This document shows positions 10,996 through 19,377 of a stretch of DNA of 64,000 nt, piece by piece. This DNA is from Streptomyces sp. CB02400 (GTDB taxonomy: Bacteria > Actinomycetota > Actinomycetes > Streptomycetales > Streptomycetaceae). Every line of letters starts with the position of its first letter. Positions within the stretch are counted from its first letter, which is position 1. The DNA lies in NCBI RefSeq assembly GCF_001905725.1, contig NZ_LIWB01000017.1, positions 51,892 through 115,891 on the forward strand, in the 5' to 3' direction. Both the position numbers and the translations under genes were made by a program. Below the pieces are notes generated by a model. It searched no databases. It worked only from the letters and a program-made list of their open reading frames with translations, and was not told the origin of the DNA.

Positions 10996-12114
10996 TCACT
11001 TCTGCCGCTTGTAGAACGGCAGCGCCACGACCTCGTACGGCTCGTGGCTGCCGCGGATGTCCACGCCGACACCCTCGGTGCCGGGCGCCGCGTGGGCGGC
11101 GTCGACGTACGCCATCGCGATCGGCTTGCCCAGCGTCGGGGAGGGGGCGCCGGAGGTGACCTCGCCGATCACCTCGCCGCCGGCCACGACCGCGTACCCG
11201 GAGCGCGGGACCCGGCGGCCCTCGGCGACCAGGCCGACCAGGACGCGCGGAGGCTGCGACGCGGCACGCTCGGCGGCCTCGGTGAGCGCCGTACGGCCCA
11301 CGAAGTCGCCCTCCTTCTCGAACTTCACCACCCGGCCCAGACCGGCGTCGAAGGGCGTGAGGGAGGTGCTCAGCTCATTGCCGTACAGCGGCATGCCGGC
11401 CTCCAGGCGCAGCGTGTCCCGGCAGGACAGCCCGCAGGGAACCAGACCGGCGCCCTCGCCGGCCTTGGTCAGCGCCTGCCACAGCTCGACCGCGTGCTCG
11501 GGCTTCACGAACAGCTCGAAGCCGTCCTCGCCGGTGTAGCCGGTACGGGCGATGAGCGCGGGCACCCCGGCGACCGTGCCGGGCAGACCGGCGTAGTACT
11601 TCAGGCCGTCCAGGTCGGCGTCGGTGAGCGAGGCGAGGATGCCGGGGGACTCGGGGCCCTGCACGGCCAGCAGCGCGTAGGCGTCGCGGTCGTCGCGGAC
11701 CTCGGCGTCGAAGCCGGCCGAGCGCTCGACGAGCGCGTCGAGCACCGTCTGTGCGTTGGAGGCGTTGGCGACCACCATGTACTCGGCGTCGTCCAGCCGG
11801 TAGACGATCAGGTCGTCCAGGATGCCGCCGTCCTCGCGGCAGATCATGGTGTAGCGGGCGCGGCCGGGCTTCACGCTGCCGATGTTGCCGACCAGGGCGT
11901 GGTCGAGGAGCGCGGCGGCCCCCGGTCCGGTGACGGTGATCTCGCCCATGTGCGAGAGGTCGAAGAGGCCGGCCTTGGTGCGGACGGCGTTGTGCTCGTC
12001 GCGCTCGGAGCCGTAGCGCAGGGGCATGTCCCAGCCGGCGAAGTCGGTCATCGTCGCGCCGAGCGAACGGTGCAGGGCGTCGAGCGCGGTCCGGCGGGGT
12101 TCGGTACTGCTCAT
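10996..12114 (-). CDS. gcvT: Glycine cleavage system T protein (aminomethyltransferase)
   Basis: 372 aa. It transfers the methylene carbon from H-protein-bound aminomethyl to tetrahydrofolate, releasing ammonia. ATG at 12114 (MSSTEPRRTALDALHRS) is chosen: GGGAG lies 8 nt upstream, and the longer frame would run through an AT-poor leader that belongs to the riboswitch region. Family motifs: FAGWDMPLRYG, GLFDLSHMGEI, ARYTMICREDGGILDDL, ARTGYTGEDGFEL, CRDTLRLEAGMPLYG with the folate-site Asp equivalent, and SGAPSPTLGKPIAMAYV. It is the first gene of the gcvT-gcvH-glyA(-sdaA) unit and lies directly behind the tandem glycine riboswitch. Confidence 0.97.
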   Translation of the reverse strand: MSSTEPRRTALDALHRSLGATMTDFAGWDMPLRYGSERDEHNAVRTKAGLFDLSHMGEITVTGPGAAALLDHALVGNIGSVKPGRARYTMICREDGGILDDLIVYRLDDAEYMVVANASNAQTVLDALVERSAGFDAEVRDDRDAYALLAVQGPESPGILASLTDADLDGLKYYAGLPGTVAGVPALIARTGYTGEDGFELFVKPEHAVELWQALTKAGEGAGLVPCGLSCRDTLRLEAGMPLYGNELSTSLTPFDAGLGRVVKFEKEGDFVGRTALTEAAERAASQPPRVLVGLVAEGRRVPRSGYAVVAGGEVIGEVTSGAPSPTLGKPIAMAYVDAAHAAPGTEGVGVDIRGSHEPYEVVALPFYKRQK

Positions 12115-12173
12115 CGGTCGGTCTCCCAAAGGCGATGGGGGTCCCTCCCGCGCGAGTTCATTCGAGCGTGGGG

Positions 12174-12199
12174 GATGGCGAGGACGTTTCCTCCCCATC
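12174..12199 (-). promoter_or_regulatory. Possible expression-platform hairpin of the glycine riboswitch
   Basis: On the minus strand GATGGGGAGGA (+ 12199-12189) can pair with TCCTCGCCATC (+ 12184-12174) across an AACG loop: 11 pairs with one G-G mismatch. Its 5' arm is the 3' end of aptamer II, so it could be exclusive with aptamer closure. No U-tract follows. It therefore looks like a folding switch rather than a classical terminator. This is inferred from pairing alone. Confidence 0.45.
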
Positions 12200-12415
12200 T
12201 GTCATCGGAACCTGAGAGGTTCGCCATGACCGCCCACGCAGGGGCGTCCTGGCTTGCACCTTGGGTGGAGCCACCGGAGCACTGCTGATGCCCTTCGGCG
12301 GCCCGCTTTTCAGATGTGCCTCGCCCGCGCGGTAACGGGGCCTGAGAGATTCAAGGGAGGGACTTGCTCCTTCGGCGCCCCGGCGGCAAACGGTGCCGGG
12401 GACTCTCCCGCGCGG
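12185..12415 (-). ncRNA. Tandem glycine riboswitch upstream of gcvT
   Basis: Read on the minus strand, two glycine aptamers follow each other. Aptamer I (about 12415-12325) has GCGGGAGAG, GCCGAAGGAGCAA and TTGAATCTCTCAGGCCCC, closed by GCGCGG/CCGCGC pairing. Aptamer II (about 12300-12190) has GGTGGCTCCACCCAAGGTGC, AACCTCTCAGGTTCCGATGA and CAGATGGGGAGG. CTCTCAGG preceded by the CCGAAGGAGCAA or AAGGTGCAA loop is the Rfam glycine class signature. It ends about 70 nt before the gcvT start. Glycine-responsive activation of gcvT is the established role of such elements in streptomycetes; boundaries here are approximate. Confidence 0.92.
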
Positions 12416-12419
12416 ATTC

Positions 12420-12643
12420 AAACGGCCGGTATGCAGTTGGCGCGCACATCATTGCACGCATTGCGGGGGCGCGGCAGGGGGACCCTTCCCAGGGGGTGCA
12501 CAGGGTGTGCGGGCACTGTCACAGGGGGCTGTGACAAGCCTGTTTCAGGAAACGGACGGAAACGACAGACACCCGGCATTACCTTCTCTTTACACTCGGC
12601 GGGGATCGGTACTCGTACCCGGCCCCAGGGGAGGACGATCACG
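12420..12643. other. Divergent promoter region between gcvT riboswitch and P-loop gene; inverted repeat 12517-12536
   Basis: No gene is visible. The segment must hold the minus-strand gcvT promoter and the plus-strand promoter of the gene at 12644. A perfect inverted repeat TGTCACA-GGGGGC-TGTGACA spans 12517-12536 and could be an operator or hairpin; it is the outward form of a CRP-type site, not the usual orientation. TACACT near 12594 resembles a -10 element for the plus-strand gene, without a convincing -35. Confidence 0.4.
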
Positions 12644-13312
12644 GTGAACAGGACCACGGCGTGCGCCACCACCACGGGCGTCACGCTGCCCCAGCAGCCG
12701 GCCGCTCAGGCCCGTCGGGCCCGCGGCGCGCTGCCGGCGCCCGTAGTCCGCGATCTGCGCGCACGGGCCGGCCGCAGCCCGCGCGCCCTGCTCTTCGGAC
12801 CCCGGGACCTCGTCGTGGTCACCGGGCTGCCCGGCAGCGGCAAGTCCACCCTGATGCGGCGCACGGTGCGCGGCACCCGCGTCGACTCCCAGGACACCCG
12901 GGACCGCTGGGACGGCCGCATGCCGCGCCTCCTGCCGTACGCGGTCTACCGCCCGCTGGTCCGCCTCGCCCACTACGCCGGGCTGCGCCGCGTGCTGCGG
13001 ACCGGAGGGCCGGTCGTCGTGCACGACTGCGGTACGCAGGCCTGGGTGCGCCGCTGGCTGGCCCGCGAGGCCCGTCGCCGGGGCGCGAGCCTGCATCTGC
13101 TGCTGCTCGACGTCACCCCGCAGCAGGCCCTGGCCGGCCAGCGCGAACGCGGGCGCGGTGTCTCCCGGTACGCGTTCCTGCGCCACCGCGCGGCGAGCGA
13201 ACGGCTGCTGCGCGCGGTGGAGCGGGGCGCGCTGCCGGCGGGCGCGGGTTCGGCGGTCCTGATCGACCGGGACGCGGCGGACGCGCTGCGCCGGGTCGGC
13301 TTCACGGGCTGA
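12644..13312 (+). CDS. P-loop ATP-binding (AAA/kinase-like) protein
   Basis: 222 aa. GTG at 12644 is chosen because GGGGAGG lies about 9 nt upstream; the longer frame would run back through the riboswitch region. A Walker A motif GLPGSGKST is at about residues 64-72, followed by RVDSQDTRDRW and a VVHDCG strand. Basic helices (WLAREARRRGASLHLLLLDV) and RERGRGVSRYAFLRHR follow, resembling small nucleotide or zeta-toxin-like kinases. The N-terminus is basic and low-complexity. Neither substrate nor pathway can be assigned. It is divergent from gcvT and 70 nt upstream of sseB. Confidence 0.75.
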   Translation: MNRTTACATTTGVTLPQQPAAQARRARGALPAPVVRDLRARAGRSPRALLFGPRDLVVVTGLPGSGKSTLMRRTVRGTRVDSQDTRDRWDGRMPRLLPYAVYRPLVRLAHYAGLRRVLRTGGPVVVHDCGTQAWVRRWLAREARRRGASLHLLLLDVTPQQALAGQRERGRGVSRYAFLRHRAASERLLRAVERGALPAGAGSAVLIDRDAADALRRVGFTG

Positions 13313-13381
13313 CCGGCTCCACGGGCCGACGGGTAGCCTTTCCAGCCACAGCAGCGGTTCCAGGCAGCAGGCGGTAGGCAG

Positions 13382-14161
13382 ATGGACTTCCCGGCGGACT
13401 TCCCGGCACAGACGCACCCCCATCCGCACGGCGGATGGCCCGGCAACGAGCTGGAGGAGGTGCTCTCCGCCTCCCTCGGCGTCCCCTCGGCGGGCGGCAG
13501 GATCGTCGAGGTGCTGGGTCGCAGCTTCGTCTGGGTCCCGCTGCCGAACGGCGGCGGCCCGGACAGCGGCCCGCTGGACCTGCCCGCCATGGAGATCGAC
13601 GGCCAGGTCCACGTCCCCGTCTTCAGCTCCGAGGAGCAGTTCCGCCAGGTCGTCGGCTCCCACATGCCGTACACGATCGCGCCCGCCGTGGAGTTCGCCC
13701 GAGGTCTGCCGCCGCAGGCCGGGATCGCGGTGAACCCCGGCGGCGTGGTCGGCATCCCGCTGCCGCCGCCGGCCGTCGCCGAACTGTGCCGGGCCGGACG
13801 CACCCCGCTGGACGGCCCGGCGACCGGCGGCAGGGTCCGGCTGTTCGAGCCCGACTGGCAGGACGACCCGCTGGACTTCCTCGCCGCCGCCTCGGCGGAG
13901 TTCGACGCCCTCGGCGTGGTGACCACCGCCCGCCGCTGCCTCGCCGCGATCGAGACGGCCGACCCGGTCCTCTTCATCGGCGTGGAACTCTCCCGATGGG
14001 AGGGCGACGCCCGCACCCTCCCCCTGAACGCCCTGGGCCGAGCCCTCGGCCGAACCCCGTCCCCCTGGCCGGTCAACCTCATCGTCCTGGACATCGCCCA
14101 GGACCCGGTGGGCGACTGGCTCCGCACAAAGGTCCACCCCTTCTACCAGCGCCGGCAGTAG
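13382..14161 (+). CDS. sseB: SseB-family protein (enhanced serine sensitivity)
   Basis: 259 aa soluble protein. N-terminal SseB domain (about 20-145): NELEEVLSASLGVPS, VHVPVFSSEEQFRQVVG, LPPQAGIAVNPGGVVGIPL. C-terminal SseB_C domain (about 150-255): TARRCLAAIETADPVLFIGV and DPVGDWLRTKVHPFYQRR. The E. coli namesake raises serine sensitivity when overexpressed; the biochemical role is not known. It sits within 5 kb of gcvT-gcvH-glyA-sdaA, which fits a link with serine/glycine balance (inference). A second SseB_C protein follows at 14435. Confidence 0.88.
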   Translation: MDFPADFPAQTHPHPHGGWPGNELEEVLSASLGVPSAGGRIVEVLGRSFVWVPLPNGGGPDSGPLDLPAMEIDGQVHVPVFSSEEQFRQVVGSHMPYTIAPAVEFARGLPPQAGIAVNPGGVVGIPLPPPAVAELCRAGRTPLDGPATGGRVRLFEPDWQDDPLDFLAAASAEFDALGVVTTARRCLAAIETADPVLFIGVELSRWEGDARTLPLNALGRALGRTPSPWPVNLIVLDIAQDPVGDWLRTKVHPFYQRRQ

Positions 14162-14434
14162 GGGCGCGGACCCACCCGCACCTTCTCAACGGCGCTCGCA
14201 GCAACTTCCCAGGGGCGCGGGGCTGTATCGATGTGCGGCTCCGCCGCGTGGGCGCGACCAACCCCCCAGGGGCGCGGGGAACTGCGCGACAAGCCACAAC
14301 AAACCCGCACCCGCCCACGGCGCCACGGCCCCGAGCTCTCCCGCGAGCTCACCGCAATGCAGCCAGGCAGCCCGCCGCACGGTGTCGGCTTAAGCTAGGT
14401 CCATCCGCTGGCGAGGTACGGAGGGGCGATACAA
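14162..14434. repeat. Intergenic dispersed repeat with AGGGGCGCGGGG motifs
   Basis: No gene is visible. GGGGCGCGG occurs three times (14161, 14212, 14269). The second copy is followed by GGCTGTATCGATGTGCGGC and the third by AACTGCGCGAC. The third form recurs in inverse orientation at 26395-26415 beside the amidase gene. This is the common streptomycete intergenic repeat type. The promoter and ribosome site (GGAGGGG) for the 14435 gene lie at its right end. Confidence 0.7.
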
Positions 14435-15223
14435 GTGAGCGCTGGCACCGCGGCGACCGGACAGGTCGAGCACATGCTGCGCCAGGTGACGCCCGGGCGT
14501 TACGACGCGTACGAGGCACTGCTGCGCGCCCTCGCGACCCCCGCCTCCGGCCAGGTCTGGATGCTGCTCTGGCACGGCCAGGCCGGCTCCCCGGACGCCC
14601 AGTACGGAAACATGGAAGTCGAGGGCTTCGGCTACGCCCCCTGCGTCACCTCCGCCCAGGAACTGTCCGCCAGCGGCTGGAACCGGTCGTACGAGGTGGT
14701 CGACGGCCTCGAAGTGGCCCGCGCGCTCTACCCCGACCGTTACGGCCTCTGGCTCAATCCGCACGCCCCCGGCGGCGGCGTCGGCATCCCCTGGCTGGAC
14801 CTGCGCCGGATCGCCGGCGGCCTGGACCGCCAGCCCGCCGGACCGCTGCGGCTGTCCGAACCGGCCATCGAGATCCCGCAGTTCTACGCCCTCCTCGCGC
14901 AGAACGCCCACCGCACCCCGGCCGTCCGCGCCCTGCGCCGCGCCTGGGTGCAGCCCGCGCTGGGCGCCCCGTACCTCGCCATCGGCCTGGACGTGTACGA
15001 CACCTCCCCGCCCGCCGTGGACGCCGTACGCGCGATGATGCAGCAGTCCCTCGGCGCGGTCCCGGACGGACTGCCCGTGTCGACCGTCGCGATGTCCGAC
15101 GAGCACGACCCGGTCGCGATGTGGCTGCGCGCCAACTCCCGCCCGTTCTACGACCGCGAGGCCCACGGCGCCGCGCCGTCCCCCGCCGCGGCCTACGGCT
15201 ACCCGCCCGCGCACCGGGGCTGA
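14435..15223 (+). CDS. SseB-like protein with C-terminal SseB_C domain
   Basis: 262 aa; GTG at 14435 after GGAGGGG. The N-terminal part (VEHMLRQVTPGRYDAYEALL, QVWMLLWHGQ) is a divergent SseB fold with YGLWLNPHAPGGGVGIPWL aligning to the sseB NPGG loop. The C-terminal part (about 150-250) ends DEHDPVAMWLRANSRPFYDR, parallel to DPVGDWLRTKVHPFYQRR in the neighbouring sseB, so the two are likely paralogues from an old duplication. It has no signal peptide or membrane segment. The function is unknown beyond the SseB association. Confidence 0.82.
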   Translation: MSAGTAATGQVEHMLRQVTPGRYDAYEALLRALATPASGQVWMLLWHGQAGSPDAQYGNMEVEGFGYAPCVTSAQELSASGWNRSYEVVDGLEVARALYPDRYGLWLNPHAPGGGVGIPWLDLRRIAGGLDRQPAGPLRLSEPAIEIPQFYALLAQNAHRTPAVRALRRAWVQPALGAPYLAIGLDVYDTSPPAVDAVRAMMQQSLGAVPDGLPVSTVAMSDEHDPVAMWLRANSRPFYDREAHGAAPSPAAAYGYPPAHRG

Positions 15224-15624
15224 CCGGCCCGGACGCCGCCGTACTGACGGGGCGTCACTGTCCACGGAGTGGACAGGGTCAGGGGGCCGGAGTCGCCGCG
15301 TCCGCTTGGCCTGCCACATGCCGCTGATTTCCCGCCACATTTTCGGCCATGCGCGCTCAGCGACTACCTGTTGACCGCCCGTCACCTGCGGTTTCACCCG
15401 TTCTTCACGCTTCCCCGGTGCCACCTGGGCGACCGTCGCGACGGCGTTTCTGTGTCCGGCGGGTTAAATCCTGACGGGGGAACGCCTGAACCGTCCCTTA
15501 TGTCAACTGTTCAGATCTCAGGTAGGTATCACCGCTATCCGGACTGTTCCTGACCGACTGCGAACGTCTGTAGTGTTCGGCCGGTCAAGATGCATCCACA
15601 TAGCGGACCCGGAGTGGCCCCAGT
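15224..15624. other. 401-nt intergenic leader before the ABC transporter operon
   Basis: No gene is visible. A hairpin CTGTCCAC-GGA-GTGGACAG (15258-15276) without a T-tract may end transcription from the SseB-like gene. The right half is unusually AT-rich for this genome and should hold the operon promoter. One weak candidate is CTGACC (15550) with TAGTGT (15571), but the spacing of 15 is short. No operator is recognised. Confidence 0.45.
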
Positions 15625-17298
15625 ATGCGCATATTCAAGTCCCGAACCGCTCGGGCGATCACGGCCGCGGTGGCGGTCGGTCTGATCGCCACGGGCTGCT
15701 CCAGCGAACGGGACGCTGACAACGAAAGCGGCGGCGGCAAGAAGGACACCTTCGTCTTCGCCGGTGCAGGTGACCCGGGTTCCCTGGACCCTGCCCTCGC
15801 GAGCGACGGTGAAACCTTCCGCGTGACGCGCCAGGCGTTCGAGGCCCTGCTCGAGCACGAGTCCGGCGGCACCAAGCTGGTCGGCGGCCTCGCCGAGACC
15901 TGGTCGAGCAACGACGAGGGCACCGTCTGGACCTTCAACCTCCGCAAGGGCGTGAAGTTCCACGACGGCGAGGCGTTCAACGCCGCGGCCGTCTGCGCCA
16001 ACTACGACCACTGGTTCAACTGGACGGGCACCTACCAGTCCAGCGCGGTCTCCTACTACTGGCAGACCATCATGGGCGGCTTCGCGAAGAACGAGGACAA
16101 GGAGACGCCCGAGGCGAACTACAAGTCCTGCACCGCGAAGGACGAGAACACCGCCGTCATCGAGGTCAAGGAGCCCTCCGCCAACCTTCCCGGCGGCTTC
16201 TCCCTCCAGGCCCTGGCGATCCACTCGCCGAAGGCCCTCAAGGAGTACGAGAAGGAGGAGGCGACCGCCAAGGGCGACGCCATCACGTACCCCAAGTACA
16301 GCCAGGAGGCCGGCACGGTCGCCGGTACCGGCCCGTACAAGATCACGAAGTGGAACAAGGGCAACAAGGAAGTCACCCTTGAGCGCTTCGACGACTACTG
16401 GGGCGAGAAGGCGAAGATCAAGAACCTGGTCTTCCGCACCATCGACACCGAAGAGGGCCGCCGCCAGGCGCTCCAGGCCGGTGACATCGACGGCTACGAC
16501 CTCGTCGCCCCGGCCGACGTCAAGACCCTCGAGGACGAGGGCTACGTCGTCCCGACCCGTGGCGTCTTCAACCTCTTCTACGTGGGCATGAGCCAGGAGG
16601 CCAACAAGGCCCTCAAGAAGAAGGAAGTCCGCCAGGCGATCGCGCAGGCGATCGACAAGGAGAACCTGGTCAAGACCCAGCTGCCCGAGGGCGGCAAGGT
16701 CGCCGACCAGTTCATGCCGGACACCATCGCGGGCTACTCCAAGAACGTCAAGAAGTACCCGTACGACACCGCCGCCTCCAAGGCACTCCTCAAGAAGGCC
16801 GGTGAGGAGAAGCTCAAGGTCGAGTTCTGCTACCCGACCGAGGTCACCCGCCCGTACATGCCTGCCCCGCAGGACCTGTTCGAGCTGATGAAGGCCGACC
16901 TGGAGAAGGCCGGCATCACCGTCACGCCGAAGGCCATGAAGTGGGCCCCGGACTACATCGACGCCACCGAGGCGGGCTCCTGCGACCTGCACATGCTCGG
17001 CTGGACCGGTGACTTCAACGACGGCTACAACTTCATCGGCACCTGGTTCGCCGGGTACGACAAGCAGTGGGGCTTCAAGGACAAGAAGGTCTTCGACGCC
17101 GTGAACGCCGGCTCGAAGATGGGCAAGGCCGAGGAGCGCACCGCCGCGTACGAGAAGGCCAACGAGGCCATCATGGAGTACCTGCCGGGTGTTCCGATCT
17201 CGTCCTCCCCGCCGGCCATCGCCTTCGCCAAGAACGTGAACCCGCCGAACGTCTCCCCGCTGACGCAGGAAGTCTTCGCCGAGACGTCCTTCAAGTAG
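15625..17298 (+). CDS. Peptide-type ABC transporter substrate-binding lipoprotein
   Basis: 557 aa, SBP family 5 (dipeptide/oligopeptide/nickel class). The lipoprotein signal ends in a lipobox (residues 1-25: basic MRIFKSR, hydrophobic core, LIATGCSS with the lipidated Cys). Family motifs: GDPGSLDPALASDGETFRVT, WTFNLRKGVKFHDGEAFNA, VAGTGPYKITKWNKG and VRQAIAQAIDKENLV. It binds the ligand outside the membrane and delivers it to the permeases encoded next. It is first in a five-gene operon and is separated from the rest by a stem-loop (17327-17367), which typically raises SBP dosage. The ligand is probably a peptide but cannot be fixed from sequence. Confidence 0.92.
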   Translation: MRIFKSRTARAITAAVAVGLIATGCSSERDADNESGGGKKDTFVFAGAGDPGSLDPALASDGETFRVTRQAFEALLEHESGGTKLVGGLAETWSSNDEGTVWTFNLRKGVKFHDGEAFNAAAVCANYDHWFNWTGTYQSSAVSYYWQTIMGGFAKNEDKETPEANYKSCTAKDENTAVIEVKEPSANLPGGFSLQALAIHSPKALKEYEKEEATAKGDAITYPKYSQEAGTVAGTGPYKITKWNKGNKEVTLERFDDYWGEKAKIKNLVFRTIDTEEGRRQALQAGDIDGYDLVAPADVKTLEDEGYVVPTRGVFNLFYVGMSQEANKALKKKEVRQAIAQAIDKENLVKTQLPEGGKVADQFMPDTIAGYSKNVKKYPYDTAASKALLKKAGEEKLKVEFCYPTEVTRPYMPAPQDLFELMKADLEKAGITVTPKAMKWAPDYIDATEAGSCDLHMLGWTGDFNDGYNFIGTWFAGYDKQWGFKDKKVFDAVNAGSKMGKAEERTAAYEKANEAIMEYLPGVPISSSPPAIAFAKNVNPPNVSPLTQEVFAETSFK

Positions 17299-17326
17299 GC
17301 GAGCAGCGGTAGGAAACCGAAACGGG

Positions 17327-17367
17327 GGGTCCGCCCGGTCGTCGCAACTCGGCGGCCGGGCGGGTCC
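17327..17367 (+). terminator. Stem-loop between SBP and permease genes (processing or partial terminator)
   Basis: CCGCCCGG (17331-17338) pairs with CCGGGCGG (17356-17363), with additional flanking pairs, and the loop is about 17 nt. There is no T-run, so it is more likely an mRNA-stabilising or attenuating structure that favours SBP expression over the downstream genes than a full stop. Confidence 0.6.
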
Positions 17368-17405
17368 ATTCATGTAAGACATCACGCAAGAAAGGGGCAT
17401 GCGGG

Positions 17406-18410
17406 GTGCTGCGTCTCGTCGTACGAAGACTGCTCCAGCTCATACCCACGCTGCTCGGCCTGTCGGTTCTGCTCTTCCTGTGGCTCGACCGTCTGCCCGG
17501 TGGGCCCGCCTCAGCGATCCTGGGGGAGAAGGCCACCGAGGCCGAAGTGGCGCGCATCAACCGCGCGCTCGGGCTGGACCAGCCCGTCTACGTCCAGTAC
17601 TGGCGTTTCCTCAAGCGCATCGCCGAACTCGACCTGGGCACCTCCACCCAGACCGGACAGCCGGTGTGGGACGAGTTCGTCCTGCGCTTCCCCGCGACCG
17701 TGGAGCTGTCCCTCCTCGCGATCCTGATCGCGGTCGCCGTCGGCGTGCCCCTCGGCTACTTCGCGGCCCGCAACCGCGGTGGCTGGCTCGACGTCAGCGC
17801 GGTCTCCGGATCGCTCGTCGGCATCTGCATCCCGGTCTTCTTCCTGGCCCTGCTCCTCAAGCAGGTCTTCGCCGTCCAGCTCGGGATCTTCCCCAGCTAC
17901 GGACGCCAGGACACTGGCATCAACGCCACCGACGTGACCGGCTTCGCCGTCCTGGACGGCATCCTCACCGGGGAGTTCGACGCCTCCTGGGACGCGATCA
18001 CGCACCTGATCCTGCCCTCCGTCGCCCTGGCCTCCATCCCGCTCGCGGTCATCGTGCGCATGACCCGCGCCAGCGTCCTCGAAGTGCAGGACGAGGACTA
18101 CGTCCGCACCGCCGAGGCCAAGGGCCTCAAGCGGAGCGTCGTCCGCACCCGGCACGTGCTGCGCAACGCGATGCTCCCCGTGGTGACCGCGGTCGGCCTG
18201 CTCACCGGCTCCCTGCTGTCCGGCGCGGTCCTGACCGAGTCCGTGTTCTCCTTCGGCGGCATCGGCTCCTTCATCCGGACCGCGATCGACGGCCGCGACT
18301 ACCCCGTGCTCGTCGGGTTCATCATGTTCATCGCGCTGATATACGTCCTGATCAACTTGTTGGTGGACCTGGCGTACAGCCTCATCGACCCGAGAGTGCG
18401 GGTGCACTGA
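17406..18410 (+). CDS. ABC transporter permease (DppB type)
   Basis: 334 aa integral membrane subunit. GTG at 17406 follows GAAAGGGG. It begins with VLRLVVRRLLQLIPTLLGLS, the typical first transmembrane helix, followed by six predicted segments. The binding-protein-dependent transport signature (EAA loop) is YVRTAEAKGLKRSVVRTRH (about residues 228-246), contacting the ATPase. A large extracytoplasmic loop between TM1 and TM2 (EVARINRALGLDQPVYVQY) is usual for DppB/OppB. It is followed after 1 nt by the second permease gene. Confidence 0.93.
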   Translation: MLRLVVRRLLQLIPTLLGLSVLLFLWLDRLPGGPASAILGEKATEAEVARINRALGLDQPVYVQYWRFLKRIAELDLGTSTQTGQPVWDEFVLRFPATVELSLLAILIAVAVGVPLGYFAARNRGGWLDVSAVSGSLVGICIPVFFLALLLKQVFAVQLGIFPSYGRQDTGINATDVTGFAVLDGILTGEFDASWDAITHLILPSVALASIPLAVIVRMTRASVLEVQDEDYVRTAEAKGLKRSVVRTRHVLRNAMLPVVTAVGLLTGSLLSGAVLTESVFSFGGIGSFIRTAIDGRDYPVLVGFIMFIALIYVLINLLVDLAYSLIDPRVRVH

Positions 18411-18411
18411 C

Positions 18412-19371
18412 ATGAGTGTCGCCACCAAGACCGACAAGATCCAGCGCCTCGCGGAACTGGCCGCGACCAAGGAGACCAGCACCGGCGCCAGCCTGTGGCG
18501 GGAGGCGTTCCGACGCCTCAAGCGCAGCAAGATGGCGATCATCGGCGCGGTCGTCATCGCCCTGTTCGTCGTCCTCGCGATCATCGGGCCCTACGTCGCC
18601 CCGTTCTCCCCGACCGCCCAGACCTGGCGCGGCGAGGTCTTCCCCAACCGCGGCGAGTTCGTCGGCATGCGCGGCGAGAACTGGTTCGGGCTCGACCACC
18701 TAGGCCGGGACATGTTCTCCCGCATGCTGGTCGGCGCCCGCCAGACGCTGCTCGTCGGCGTCGTCGCCACGATGATCGGTCTGATCATCGGCTTCGTGAT
18801 CGGCGGTCTCGCCGGCGCCTTCGCCACCCTCGGCGGTGACACCGGCAAGCGCATCGACTCCGTCATCATGCGTTTCATCGACATCATGCTGGCGATGCCC
18901 TCGCTGCTGCTGGCGGTGTCCATCGCCGCGGTCATGGGGCAGTCGCTGACCACGGTGATGATCGCCGTGGGTGTCGTCCAGATCCCGGTGTTCGCCCGGC
19001 TGCTGCGCGGCTCCATGCTGGCCCAGGGCAGCTCGGAGTACGTGCTCGCCGCCAGGTCCCTCGGTGTGCGCAAGCGGCGCATCGTCCTCTCGCAGATCAT
19101 CCCCAACTCGCTCAGCCCGGTGATCGTGCAGGCCACGCTCTCCCTGGCCACCGCGATCATCGAGGCGGCCGCCCTGTCCTACCTGGGCCTCGGCAACCCC
19201 GACCCGGCCATCCCCGAGTGGGGCGTCATGCTCACCCAGGCGCAGCGGTTCTTCGACAACGCGCCGATGATGGCGGTCTACCCCGCCGTCGGCATCATCA
19301 TCACCGCCCTCGGCTTCACCCTCCTCGGCGAGGCCATGCGGGAAGCCCTCGACCCGAAGCTGAGGGGCTGA
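18412..19371 (+). CDS. ABC transporter permease (DppC type)
   Basis: 319 aa; ATG at 18412, 1 nt after the previous stop. It has a cytoplasmic N-terminus, then a first membrane helix (MAIIGAVVIALFVVLAIIG), a periplasmic loop with FGLDHLGRDMFSRMLVGARQ (family signature GTDxxGRD), and further helices. The EAA loop is YVLAARSLGVRKRRIVLSQI. LSYLGLGNPDPAIPEWGVML is the DppC/OppC C-terminal signature. It is the partner of the 17406 permease in the heterodimeric channel. Confidence 0.93.
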   Translation: MSVATKTDKIQRLAELAATKETSTGASLWREAFRRLKRSKMAIIGAVVIALFVVLAIIGPYVAPFSPTAQTWRGEVFPNRGEFVGMRGENWFGLDHLGRDMFSRMLVGARQTLLVGVVATMIGLIIGFVIGGLAGAFATLGGDTGKRIDSVIMRFIDIMLAMPSLLLAVSIAAVMGQSLTTVMIAVGVVQIPVFARLLRGSMLAQGSSEYVLAARSLGVRKRRIVLSQIIPNSLSPVIVQATLSLATAIIEAAALSYLGLGNPDPAIPEWGVMLTQAQRFFDNAPMMAVYPAVGIIITALGFTLLGEAMREALDPKLRG

Positions 19372-19377
19372 ACCACC

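Noticed and set aside
12517-12536. CRP-like site TGTCACA-N6-TGTGACA
   Set aside because: The half-sites face outward relative to a CRP consensus, and no supporting promoter was found; kept only as an inverted repeat.
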